Below the pieces are notes generated by a model. The model saw nothing but the letters and a program-made list of their open reading frames with translations. It was not told the origin of the DNA and did not search any database. Positions 6,567 to 14,047 of a stretch of 17,123 nt of DNA are shown one piece after another (within the stretch, counting starts at the first letter, position 1; every line of letters begins with the position of its first letter). Position numbers and translations under genes: made by a program. Source of the DNA: an uncultured Clostridia bacterium (GTDB lineage Bacteria > Bacillota_A > Clostridia > Christensenellales > Aristaeellaceae); NCBI GenBank assembly GCA_946613955.1, contig CAMOGC010000015.1, forward strand, positions 1 to 17,123. Reading direction: 5' to 3'.

Positions 6567-7772
6567 TTGGATATGAAAAAAAGAAGCATGCTGGCGGGCG
6601 CGGCGGCCCTGATCCTGATGATGACGGCGTCTGCCGGGGCGGAGCTGTCCCTTCGGGAATCCACCAAGGGCGGCAAGGTAATCCGGAAAACCTGGGTGGA
6701 TGAAGGCGGGCAAACGGTCAGCGGCCCGGAAGGATACGCGTATACCACCTACAGCTATTCCGGGACATCCGCGACGGAAAAGTATTTCGACGCGGGGGAT
6801 ATGCCCTTCCGGACGGCGGGGGGTTATTACGGCCGGATCATGACCTACGGCAACCGGCACCGGCTGGAGGAAATCGTCTATCTGGACGAAAACGGCGAAA
6901 AGGCGCCCTGCGCCGCGGGCTATACCCGGGTCAAAATGAGCTATACCTCCAAGGGACAGGTGACCAGCGTCCTGTATTATGACGAAAACGGCAAGCTGAT
7001 GATCGTTCCCGCCCTGGGATACGCCGCCATCCGGGCGGAATACCGGGGAACGGCGCTGACCAGCCGGACCTATCTGGACGAGAACCGGAACCCGGTGGAC
7101 ACGCCCCTGGGCTACGCCTCGGTCATCCAGGGGGTCAACAAGAGCAACCAGGTGCTCTCCATCCGCTTTGAGCGCGCCGACGGCAGCCCCGCCGCCTGCG
7201 CCGAGGGATGGGCCTCCTGCCGGCGCGAGGTGGACAAAAAGAACCGGGAAATCAGCGTAAAATACTACGACCTGGGCGGAAAGCTGGTGGACCGGGGGGC
7301 CGGATACGCCTATGAAGTGAAAACCTATGAAAGCGACCGGGCGTATACGGTTTCCCGCTTTGACACGGCGGACGCCCGGATCGCCATGGGGGACGGATAC
7401 GTTTCCGTCCGCCGGGAGTTCAATAAGGATGAGCTGCTGGTGAAGGAAAGCTGGCTGGACGCGGAGGGAAAGCCCACCGAGGCGGCCGACGGAACCGCCG
7501 CGGTTTCCTACGCCTATGACGGGCAGGGACGGCTGAAACAGGTTAGCTTCCTGGATCTGAGCGGCCAGCCGGTGCTGAACCGGGCCGGGACGGCGGGTTA
7601 TCAGGAAAACCTGGACGACAACGGAAGGATTCTGAGCCGGGTGTTCCTCGGCAAGGGCGGAAAGCCCGGCAACACCGCCGAGGGATACAGCGAGATCCGC
7701 TATCTTTACGCCGCCGACGGTTCCGTCAGCAAGACGGAGTATTACGACGTCAACGGCGTGCTGGTGAAATAA
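6567..7772 (+). CDS. Secreted protein of about twelve 32-residue Tyr/Gly-rich repeats
   Basis: This 401-residue protein has a clear Sec signal peptide: a MKKR start, a hydrophobic core (about residues 8-20) and a likely cut after ASA-GA (about 21-25). No lipobox Cys follows, and no LPXTG or membrane anchor is visible, so it is probably exported and free or loosely wall-associated. The mature part is a strict tandem repeat. A (Y/F/W)-x-D-x-x-G turn recurs with its Asp or equivalent at about residues 45, 75, 107, 139, 171, 203, 235, 267, 298, 330, 362 and 394, nearly always 32 apart. Each turn is followed by a Gly-Tyr (GYA/GYV) about 11-14 residues later and an aromatic beta-strand. It recalls YD-, MORN- or choline-binding-type beta repeats but I cannot assign it to a named family. 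The function is unknown; binding a surface glycan is one guess. GAGGA at 6556-6560 fits the TTG at 6567 (6 nt); an ATG at 6573 would shorten it by two residues. Confidence 0.82.
   Translation: MDMKKRSMLAGAAALILMMTASAGAELSLRESTKGGKVIRKTWVDEGGQTVSGPEGYAYTTYSYSGTSATEKYFDAGDMPFRTAGGYYGRIMTYGNRHRLEEIVYLDENGEKAPCAAGYTRVKMSYTSKGQVTSVLYYDENGKLMIVPALGYAAIRAEYRGTALTSRTYLDENRNPVDTPLGYASVIQGVNKSNQVLSIRFERADGSPAACAEGWASCRREVDKKNREISVKYYDLGGKLVDRGAGYAYEVKTYESDRAYTVSRFDTADARIAMGDGYVSVRREFNKDELLVKESWLDAEGKPTEAADGTAAVSYAYDGQGRLKQVSFLDLSGQPVLNRAGTAGYQENLDDNGRILSRVFLGKGGKPGNTAEGYSEIRYLYAADGSVSKTEYYDVNGVLVK
6693..7769 (+). repeat. Array of 32-residue (96-bp) protein repeats
   Basis: Twelve copies of a (Y/F/W)-x-D-x-x-G motif occur in phase, with steps of 30, 32, 32, 32, 32, 32, 32, 32, 31, 32, 32 and a truncated last unit. 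The copies are diverged at both protein and DNA level, so this is an old array and not a recent slippage product. The constancy of the step points to a structural repeat such as a beta-solenoid or stacked beta-hairpins. Confidence 0.75.
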
Positions 7773-7818
7773 ACGAGGCGCCCGGCGCCGGAGACGGGCC
7801 GGGGAAAAACGGACGCAT

Positions 7819-7840
7819 CCCGCGGCGCGCGGGGGAGAGG
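7819..7840 (+). promoter_or_regulatory. glgB: GC hairpin abutting the ribosome binding site of glgB
   Basis: CCCGCG (7819-7824) and CGCGGG (7828-7833) form a tight 6-bp stem with a three-base loop. Its 3' arm overlaps the first bases of the ribosome site GGGGGAGAGG (7831-7840), which lies 7 nt before the TTG start at 7848. The stem could limit ribosome access. The rest of the gap 7773-7847 shows neither a -10 box nor a T-tailed hairpin, so glgB may be read through from the repeat-protein gene. Confidence 0.35.
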
Positions 7841-7847
7841 AGCGTGT

Positions 7848-9878
7848 TTGGCATTGAATACGGAGAACCTGAAAAGCCCCTACGGCATTATCGAAATCGA
7901 CCCCTGGCTGAAGCCTTACAGCGGGGAGATCGACCTGCGGATGGACCGCTTTAAGGAGCGGCGGTATCAGCTGGTGGGCGGGGCGGAAACGCTGACGGAT
8001 TTCGCCAACGGGCATCTGTATTTCGGCATCCAGAAAATCCCCGGGGGGTGGGCCGTGCGGGAATGGCTGCCGGGCGCCGACGGGGCGAACCTGATCGGCG
8101 ATTTTAACGGATGGAACCGGGAAAGCCACCCGATGACCAAAAAGGACGGGGACGTATGGGAAATCCTGCTGGAGGGCGAGGACGCCCTGCGGCCCGGCCA
8201 GTGGCTGAAGCTGCTGGTTCATCGGCAGGGCGCCAGCTTTGAGCGGCTTCCGGCCTTCGCGACGCGGGTGGACATGGATCCGGAAACGAAGCTGCTCTGC
8301 GCCCGGGTGCCCGACGGCGAGCCCTTCCCCTGGACCGACGGGGGATACCGGGAAAGAAAGCCCGGCGCCCCGCTGATTTACGAAACCCATATCGGCATGG
8401 CGCAGGACGCGGAGCGGGTCGGCACCTATGAGGAATTCGCCGACCGGATTCTGCCCCGTATCCGGGATCTGGGATACAACACGGTGCAGCTGATGGCGAT
8501 TCAGGAGCATCCGTATTACGGCTCCTTCGGATACCAGGTCAGCAATTTCTTCGCCGCCGCGCACTGGTACGGGGAACCCCGGGGACTGAAGGTTCTGATC
8601 AACAGGGCCCATGAGATGGGATTGCGGGTGCTGCTGGACGTGGTTCACAGCCACGCCTGCCCCAATGTGGGAGAAGGGCTCCAGTTCCAGGACGGGACGG
8701 ACGGGCAGTATTTCCTGGAGGGGGGCGAGGGCCGTCATCCCGCCTGGGGAACCCGGCTGTTCAATTACCGGCGGACGGAGGTGCTCCACTTCCTGCTGAG
8801 CAACCTGAAATTCTGGATGGAGGAATACCATTTCGACGGCTTCCGCTTCGACGGGGTGACCAGCATGATCTATCATGATCACGGCCTGGGCTCCGCCTTC
8901 ACGGATTACGGCATGTATTTCAGCCTGAACACGGATCTGGACGCGATCAACTATCTCCAGCTGGCCAACGAACTGATCCACGAGGTGGATCCCAACGCCC
9001 TTACCGTGGCGGAGGACATGAGCGGCATGCCCGGTATGTGCCTGCCGCTGGAAGCGGGCGGCATCGGGTTCGATTACCGGCTGGCCATGGGCGAGCCGGA
9101 TACCTGGATCAAGCTGCTGAAGGACACCCGGGACGAGGACTGGTCCGTCCAGAGCATCTGGCACGAGATGACCACCAGGAGACCCCAGGAAAAGGTCGTC
9201 GGATACTGCGAGAGCCACGACCAGGCGCTGGTGGGGGACAAGACGATCCTCTTCCGCATGGCGGACGCGGAAATGTATACCGGCATGAGCAAGGATTACC
9301 ATTCCGTGACCATGGACCGGGCCATCGAGCTGCACAAGATGATCCGGCTGCTGACCCTGTCCTGCGGCGGCAACGGCTATCTGAATTTCATGGGCAACGA
9401 GTTCGGCCATCCGGAATGGATCGACTTCCCCCGGGAGGGGAACGGCTGGAGCTACAAATACTGCCGGCGGCAGTGGTCCCTGGTGGACAACCCGGACCTG
9501 AAATATGTCTGGCTCAACGATTTTGACCGGGCCATGATCGGCCTGGCCAGGCAGTATCGGCTGCTGGAGGATCCGGCGGCCCAGAGCCTCTGGGTGGATC
9601 CGGACCGGAAGATCATCGCCTTCAGCCGGGCGGGCCTGCTGTTCGTTTTCAACTTCCATCCCAGCTATTCGGAAACGAACTTCTTCCTCCCCTGCTGGAG
9701 CACGGGCGGAGGAAAATACGGCGTGATCCTCAGCAGCGATGAATTCCGCTTCGGCGGGCCCGGGCTGGTGGCCCACGCGGTGACCTATGAGGCGAAGGAG
9801 GATCCGGACCGCGGTCTGGGCTTCACGATTTACAGCCCCTGCCGGACGGCCATGGTGCTGAAGAAAAAGGAGGACTGA
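7848..9878 (+). CDS. glgB: 1,4-alpha-glucan branching enzyme, eukaryote-type (GH13_8-like)
   Basis: This 676-residue cytoplasmic enzyme transfers a stretch of alpha-1,4-glucan to a 6-position, making the alpha-1,6 branches of glycogen. An N-terminal CBM48-type domain (about 60-155, with WLPGADGANLIGDFNGWN at 73-90) precedes the GH13 barrel. Catalytic regions are DVVHSH (264-269), GFRFDGVTS with nucleophile Asp335, AEDMSG with acid/base Glu389, and CESHDQ with Asp458. The segment MGNEFGHPEWIDFPR and the following YKYCRRQWSL, plus AGLLFVFNFHPS near the C terminus, match the animal/fungal/plant type branching enzymes much better than the E. coli GlgB type. That type is known in some bacteria as well. 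The start is TTG at 7848 because a strong ribosome site lies 7 nt upstream and the first in-frame ATG is codon 32, inside conserved sequence. It is followed after 6 nt by the GH31 gene, so the two are likely cotranscribed and translationally coupled. Confidence 0.92.
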   Translation: MALNTENLKSPYGIIEIDPWLKPYSGEIDLRMDRFKERRYQLVGGAETLTDFANGHLYFGIQKIPGGWAVREWLPGADGANLIGDFNGWNRESHPMTKKDGDVWEILLEGEDALRPGQWLKLLVHRQGASFERLPAFATRVDMDPETKLLCARVPDGEPFPWTDGGYRERKPGAPLIYETHIGMAQDAERVGTYEEFADRILPRIRDLGYNTVQLMAIQEHPYYGSFGYQVSNFFAAAHWYGEPRGLKVLINRAHEMGLRVLLDVVHSHACPNVGEGLQFQDGTDGQYFLEGGEGRHPAWGTRLFNYRRTEVLHFLLSNLKFWMEEYHFDGFRFDGVTSMIYHDHGLGSAFTDYGMYFSLNTDLDAINYLQLANELIHEVDPNALTVAEDMSGMPGMCLPLEAGGIGFDYRLAMGEPDTWIKLLKDTRDEDWSVQSIWHEMTTRRPQEKVVGYCESHDQALVGDKTILFRMADAEMYTGMSKDYHSVTMDRAIELHKMIRLLTLSCGGNGYLNFMGNEFGHPEWIDFPREGNGWSYKYCRRQWSLVDNPDLKYVWLNDFDRAMIGLARQYRLLEDPAAQSLWVDPDRKIIAFSRAGLLFVFNFHPSYSETNFFLPCWSTGGGKYGVILSSDEFRFGGPGLVAHAVTYEAKEDPDRGLGFTIYSPCRTAMVLKKKED

Positions 9879-9884
9879 GCGCTC

Positions 9885-11909
9885 ATGAGACTGACGGCCG
9901 GAAAAAACGTCCTGACGGCCTGCCGGGCGGGGGAAACCCTGCGGGTGGAGGCCTGGGGAAAAGACAGCCTGCGGGTCAGGGCCTGGATGGACCAGAGCCG
10001 GAGCGGGCTGGAGGGCGCGCTGACGGAAACGCCGGAGGAGGCGGAGGCCAGGGTCACCATCGGGGAGGAGGATTTCCTGGAGGAGGACGGCCGGATCAGC
10101 CGCGTGCCCTTCGGGGAGATTGAAAACGGCCGGATCCGGGCCCGGGTGAATTTCATGGGCGTCCTGTCGTTTTACCGGGACGGGAAGATGATCCTTCAGG
10201 AATATTACCGGGCCTACGCCGGCACCCCGGTGCGGACCAGCCGGTGTTTGAAGCTGGTAAGCCGGGAATGGAAGGGGATCATCGGCGCCAGCGAATACGA
10301 GCTGACGGTCCGCTTCGAGCCCAACCCCGGGGAGAAGATTTTCGGCATGGGGCAGTATCAGCAGCCGAACCTGAATCTGAAGGGATCGGTGCTGGAGCTG
10401 GCCCAGCGGAATTCCCAGTCCTCCGTGCCCTTTATGATCAGCAGCCTGGGATACGGCCTGCTGTGGAACAACCCCGCGGTGGGGACGGTGTCTTTCGCGG
10501 AAAACCGCACCGAATGGGTCGCCCGGAGCACCCGGGAGATGGACTACTGGATCACCGCCGGGGAAAACCCGAAGGAGCTTCTGAAAAACTACACCGCCGT
10601 GTCCGGCCGGGCGCCCGCCTTCCCGGAGGAGCTGATGGGCCTGTGGCAGTGCAAGCTGCGCTACAGAACCCAGGAGGAGGTGCTCTCCGTCGCCCGGAAA
10701 TATGAGGCGGAAGGCATCCATATCGACCAGATCGTCATCGACTTTTTCCACTGGACGGTGCAGGGGGACTGGAAGTTTGACAAAACCTACTGGCCGGATC
10801 CCAAAGCCATGGTCGACGAGCTCCACCGGATGGGTATCCGGGTGATCGTCTCCGTCTGGCCCAGCGTGGACCGGCGGAGCGAAAACTTCGGCCCCATGAT
10901 GGAGCGGGGGCTGCTGATCCGGACGGAGCGGGGCGCGGCCCAGACCTACGACTATCAGGGGGACTGCGTCGAAATCGACCCCTTCAACCCGGAAACCCGG
11001 GAATACCTGTGGGAAAAATGCAGGGAGAACTACGCGGATCTGGGGATCGACGGCTTCTGGCTGGACAACAGCGAGCCGGATTACGGGGTCTACGATTTTG
11101 ACAACTACCGCTACTGCGCGGGACCGGCCCTGAGCTGCAGCAACCTCTATCCCCAGATGTACAGCCGGGCCTTCTTCGACCCCATGAGCCGGGCGGGAAA
11201 GCCCTTTGCGAACCTTTTGCGCTGCGGATGGGCGGGAAGCCAGAAATACGCCAACATCCTGTGGAGCGGGGACGTGCCCAGCACCTTCGAGAGCTTCGCC
11301 GAACAGCTGCAGGCGGGGCTGAACATCGGCCTGGCGGGCATCCCCTGGTGGACGACGGATATCGGCGGCTTCATGACCGACGACGTGCGGGATCCCGATT
11401 TCCGGCAGCTGCTGATCCGGTGGTACCAGTTCGCGGTCTATTCCGCGGTGCTCCGGATGCACGGCGACCGGGGACCCAGGAACATTCCGACGCTGGACGA
11501 CCGGGACTGGGGCGGCGGCTATCTGCGGACCGGGCAGGATAACGAGCTGTGGAGCTACGGGGAAGACAACTACCGCATCATGCGGAAGTATTACGAGATC
11601 CGCCGGGAAATGAAGCCCTATATCAGCGCGCTGTACCGGGAGGCCTCGGAAAACGGGTCCCCCCTGATCCGGACCATGTTCTATGAATTCCCGGAGGATC
11701 CGAAATGCTGGGAGCTTCAGGATCAGTACATGTTCGGGCCGGACTATCTGGTGGCCCCGGTGCTGCACCTGAACGAATTCGAGCGGGAGGTTTATCTGCC
11801 CGCCGGGGTCTGGGAGGACGCGGAAAGCGGGGAGCGCTTCGCCGGCGGAAGGAGCGTCCGGGTGGCGGCGCCCATCGAGAAAATCCCGGTTTTCAAAAGA
11901 ATCGGGTAA
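9885..11909 (+). CDS. GH31 alpha-glycosidase (alpha-xylosidase or alpha-glucosidase)
   Basis: This 674-residue protein without a signal peptide is a retaining exo-acting glycosidase of family GH31. An N-terminal beta-sandwich (about 1-240) leads into the barrel. The nucleophile is Asp394 in GFWLDNSEPDYG (390-401), and the acid/base is Asp463 in WSGDVPSTFES (460-470). PWWTTDIGGF (487-496) and RMHGDRGPR (524-532) are further substrate-site motifs. The WTTDIGGF form is commoner in alpha-xylosidases of the family than in classic maltases, which usually have an ADxGGF-like form. In contrast, the neighbour is a glycogen branching enzyme, which favours an alpha-glucan substrate. Specificity is therefore open. 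The full AAGGAGGA ribosome site lies inside the last codons of glgB, with the ATG 6 nt after its stop, so expression is probably coupled. No T-tailed terminator is obvious after the stop. Confidence 0.88.
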   Translation: MRLTAGKNVLTACRAGETLRVEAWGKDSLRVRAWMDQSRSGLEGALTETPEEAEARVTIGEEDFLEEDGRISRVPFGEIENGRIRARVNFMGVLSFYRDGKMILQEYYRAYAGTPVRTSRCLKLVSREWKGIIGASEYELTVRFEPNPGEKIFGMGQYQQPNLNLKGSVLELAQRNSQSSVPFMISSLGYGLLWNNPAVGTVSFAENRTEWVARSTREMDYWITAGENPKELLKNYTAVSGRAPAFPEELMGLWQCKLRYRTQEEVLSVARKYEAEGIHIDQIVIDFFHWTVQGDWKFDKTYWPDPKAMVDELHRMGIRVIVSVWPSVDRRSENFGPMMERGLLIRTERGAAQTYDYQGDCVEIDPFNPETREYLWEKCRENYADLGIDGFWLDNSEPDYGVYDFDNYRYCAGPALSCSNLYPQMYSRAFFDPMSRAGKPFANLLRCGWAGSQKYANILWSGDVPSTFESFAEQLQAGLNIGLAGIPWWTTDIGGFMTDDVRDPDFRQLLIRWYQFAVYSAVLRMHGDRGPRNIPTLDDRDWGGGYLRTGQDNELWSYGEDNYRIMRKYYEIRREMKPYISALYREASENGSPLIRTMFYEFPEDPKCWELQDQYMFGPDYLVAPVLHLNEFEREVYLPAGVWEDAESGERFAGGRSVRVAAPIEKIPVFKRIG

Positions 11910-11940
11910 TCCCGGGCCTGGGAAAAACGGAAAAAAGGCC

Positions 11941-12027
11941 CGCCGGGGCGGCGGCACCGAACCGGGCGGGATCGGGAATACGGCCCCGCGCCCCGGCGGT
12001 TCCGGAAAACGGGGCCGCCGGGGCGCG
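11941..12027 (+). repeat. Three-arm GC-rich inverted repeat (alternative hairpins)
   Basis: Arm A CGCCGGGGCG (11941-11950) and arm C (same sequence, 12016-12025) are both exact reverse complements of arm B CGCCCCGGCG (11989-11998). B and C extend to a perfect 13-bp stem, CGCGCCCCGGCGG (11987-11999) with CCGCCGGGGCGCG (12015-12027). A:B and B:C exclude each other, as in attenuators. No T tract follows. It lies after the GH31 stop and before the rimP promoter, so it may cap the 3' end of the GH31 message or insulate the two units. A weaker inverted repeat, CGGGCCT (11913-11919) and AGGCCCG (11936-11942), precedes it. Confidence 0.5.
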
Positions 12028-12078
12028 CCGGGAAGGCGAAAAAGCCCGAAATCCCTTTGAAAAACCCGATGAAAAAGC

Positions 12079-12107
12079 TTGTCAAGGCCTTGAAACTGTG
12101 TTATACT
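12079..12107 (+). promoter_or_regulatory. Predicted promoter of the rimP-nusA-infB operon
   Basis: TTGTCA (12079-12084) and TATACT (12102-12107) have a 17-bp spacer. Transcription would begin near 12114, giving a leader of about 180 nt before rimP. This is the only convincing promoter in the 386-bp gap. Confidence 0.75.
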
Positions 12108-12177
12108 GCCCGTGTTCTCCGCCCCCGGCGGGGAAAATAAAGCGGCGGTTCAGCCTTGAAAGAAGGGTTTAACGTAG

Positions 12178-12278
12178 AAAGAGTGGAAACAGCCCGCGGC
12201 CGTGGATCGGCCCCCCGTTCCGGGGCGGCGTCCGCAGGTATCGCCGCGGAGGGCTGTGTTTTCCGCTCTTTTCTTTAT
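12178..12278 (+). promoter_or_regulatory. Terminator-like leader hairpin ahead of rimP (candidate attenuator)
   Basis: The segment 12178-12200 pairs with 12243-12271. The helices are AAAGAG with the CTCTTT end (one G-T pair next to it), GGAAA with TTTCC, CAGCCC with GGGCTG and GCGGC with GCCGC, separated by small bulges. An inner hairpin CCCCG (12213-12217) with CGGGG (12221-12225) sits at the tip. The 3' arm runs straight into a T-rich tract (TTTTCTTT). This is the form of an intrinsic terminator placed between the promoter and rimP, so readthrough would control the whole operon. NusA, encoded in the operon, affects termination at such sites, so feedback is plausible but inferred. Confidence 0.6.
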
Positions 12279-12295
12279 GCCTGAAAGGAGGGCGC

Positions 12296-12835
12296 ATGGC
12301 GAAGGCGGAATGGACGACGGCGGTGGCGCCGAAATGCCGGAAAATCGCGGACCAAATGGGCTTCGAGCTGGTGGACGTCTGCCTGGACCGGGAGCCCACC
12401 GGGAAATACCTCCGGATCTATATCGACAAGCCGGAAGGGATCACCCTGGACGACTGCGAGGTGTTTCACAAGGCGGTTCGCCCCCTGGTGGAGGATTACG
12501 ATTACGACTTCATGGAGGTTTCCTCTCCCGGGATCGACCGCCCCCTGAAGACCGAACGGGATTTTGAGAGGAGTCTGGGGGCCGAGGTGGAGGTCCACCT
12601 GTTCCGCCCGCTGGACGGAAGGAAAAACCTGACGGGGATCCTCGCCGGCCTGGAGGGGGAGGAGATCCTGCTGGAGGCGGAAGAGGGCGTCCTCCGGATT
12701 CCCCGGAAGGCGGCCTCCCTGGTCAAACCCCTGGTAAACATGGAGGGGATCGAGGACGTGGTTTTCGACGAGGAAGACGGCGCCTCCCCCGACGGGAAAG
12801 ACGGACAAGAGGAATCAACGCAGGCAAGCGAATGA
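12296..12835 (+). CDS. rimP: Ribosome maturation factor RimP
   Basis: This 179-residue cytoplasmic protein is needed for maturation of the 30S ribosomal subunit. The N-terminal alpha/beta domain carries the family pattern GFELVDV (22-28) and YLRIYIDKPEGITLDDC (38-54), and then the diagnostic EVSSPGIDRPLK (74-85). A C-terminal SH3-like barrel covers about 95-155. The last 20 residues are an acidic/Gln/Ser tail. AAAGGAGG lies just before the ATG. It is the first gene of the operon and is followed after 19 nt by nusA, the standard order in Bacillota (ylxS in Bacillus). Confidence 0.95.
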   Translation: MAKAEWTTAVAPKCRKIADQMGFELVDVCLDREPTGKYLRIYIDKPEGITLDDCEVFHKAVRPLVEDYDYDFMEVSSPGIDRPLKTERDFERSLGAEVEVHLFRPLDGRKNLTGILAGLEGEEILLEAEEGVLRIPRKAASLVKPLVNMEGIEDVVFDEEDGASPDGKDGQEESTQASE

Positions 12836-12854
12836 GAAAGAGAGAAGCAGAGCA

Positions 12855-14036
12855 ATGAAATCAGAAGTGATTGAAGCCATCCGGATGCTGGCCCGGGAAA
12901 AGGAAATCGACGAGAACCGGCTCTTCGGCATGATCGAGGAGGCCCTGAAGGCGGCTTATCGGAAAAACTCCCCCCGGAACGAGGCGACGCCCACCATGCT
13001 GGACGTGCACATCAACCGGGAAACCGGCGCCATTTCCGTTTACGCGAAGAAGACCATCGTGGAGGAAGTCGAAATCCCCACCAACCAGATTACCCTGGAG
13101 GAAGCCCGGAAGATCAGCCCCACCTACCAGATGGGCGACATCGCCGAGGTGGACGTGACGCCCAAGGGCTTTCTGCGCGTCGCCGCCCAGACGGCCAAGC
13201 AGGTCATCATCCAGAGCCTGCGGGAAGAGGAGCGGGGCAAGATTTACGACGAGTTCTCCGACAAGGAGAACGAGATCCTGACGGGGATCGTCGAGCGGAT
13301 CGAGCCCAAGGCCGCCTATGTGGATCTGGGCCGGACCGAGGGCGTCCTGACCCAGGAGCAGATGATCCCCGGCGAGGTGCTCCACGACGACGACCACATC
13401 AAGGTTTACGTCCTGGAGGTGCAGCGGACCAGCCAGTACGTGGGCTATACGCCCCAGGTCTACGTCAGCCGGATCCATCCCAATCTGGTCAAGCGGCTCT
13501 TCGAGATGGAAGTCCCGGAAATTGCCGGCGGCATCGTGACCATCAAGAACATCGCCCGGGAAGCCGGCAGCCGGACCAAGATCGCCGTGCACAGCCAGGA
13601 TATGATGATCGACCCGGTGGGCGCCTGCGTCGGCCAGCGGGGCGGCCGCGTGGAGCGGGTGGTGGCCGAGCTGAAGGGCGAAAAAATCGACATCATCAAG
13701 TGGAGCAGCAATCCGGCGGAGTTTGTGGCCAACGCCCTGAATCCCGCCCATGTGCTGAGCGTTTATCAGGCCAAGGACGAGAAGGCCTTCCGGGTCATCG
13801 TGCCGGATAACCAGCTGAGCCTGGCCATCGGCAAGGAGGGGCAGAACGCCCGCCTGGCCGCGAAGCTGACGGGATGGAAGATCGATATCAAGAGCCAGAG
13901 CCAGATGGCGGATCTCAACGATATGGTGGACGAGAACGGCCAGCTGGTGGACTACGTCCAGGTGGAGACCCCGGTATACGACAGCTTTACCATGGACTTT
14001 GACGACAGCCTGATGGGCGACGACGACACCATGTAA
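12855..14036 (+). CDS. nusA: Transcription termination/antitermination factor NusA
   Basis: This 393-residue protein binds RNA polymerase and nascent RNA and modulates pausing, termination and antitermination. An N-terminal polymerase-binding domain (about 1-125) is followed by an S1 domain (about 138-192). KH1 has GQRG (260-263) in DPVGACVGQRGGRVERV, and KH2 has GKEG (326-329) in LSLAIGKEGQNARLA. It ends in an acidic tail (370-393) without the C-terminal repeats of E. coli NusA, as usual in Bacillota. The KH1 segment reads RGGRV where KGSRV is the commoner form. VPEIAGG also departs slightly from the usual VPEIxDG. The ribosome site is a weak purine stretch (12836-12850) and not a full AGGAGG. 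It lies 19 nt after rimP and 11 nt before rnpM. Confidence 0.96.
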   Translation: MKSEVIEAIRMLAREKEIDENRLFGMIEEALKAAYRKNSPRNEATPTMLDVHINRETGAISVYAKKTIVEEVEIPTNQITLEEARKISPTYQMGDIAEVDVTPKGFLRVAAQTAKQVIIQSLREEERGKIYDEFSDKENEILTGIVERIEPKAAYVDLGRTEGVLTQEQMIPGEVLHDDDHIKVYVLEVQRTSQYVGYTPQVYVSRIHPNLVKRLFEMEVPEIAGGIVTIKNIAREAGSRTKIAVHSQDMMIDPVGACVGQRGGRVERVVAELKGEKIDIIKWSSNPAEFVANALNPAHVLSVYQAKDEKAFRVIVPDNQLSLAIGKEGQNARLAAKLTGWKIDIKSQSQMADLNDMVDENGQLVDYVQVETPVYDSFTMDFDDSLMGDDDTM

Positions 14037-14047
14037 GAGAGGCGCCG

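Noticed and set aside
6471..11957. A minus-strand open frame of 1828 codons
   Set aside because: It is codon-aligned antisense to three well-supported genes in one frame. Its product is a Pro/His/Arg/Gly-rich string with no recognisable domain, explained by absence of TTA, CTA and TCA codons on the plus strand.
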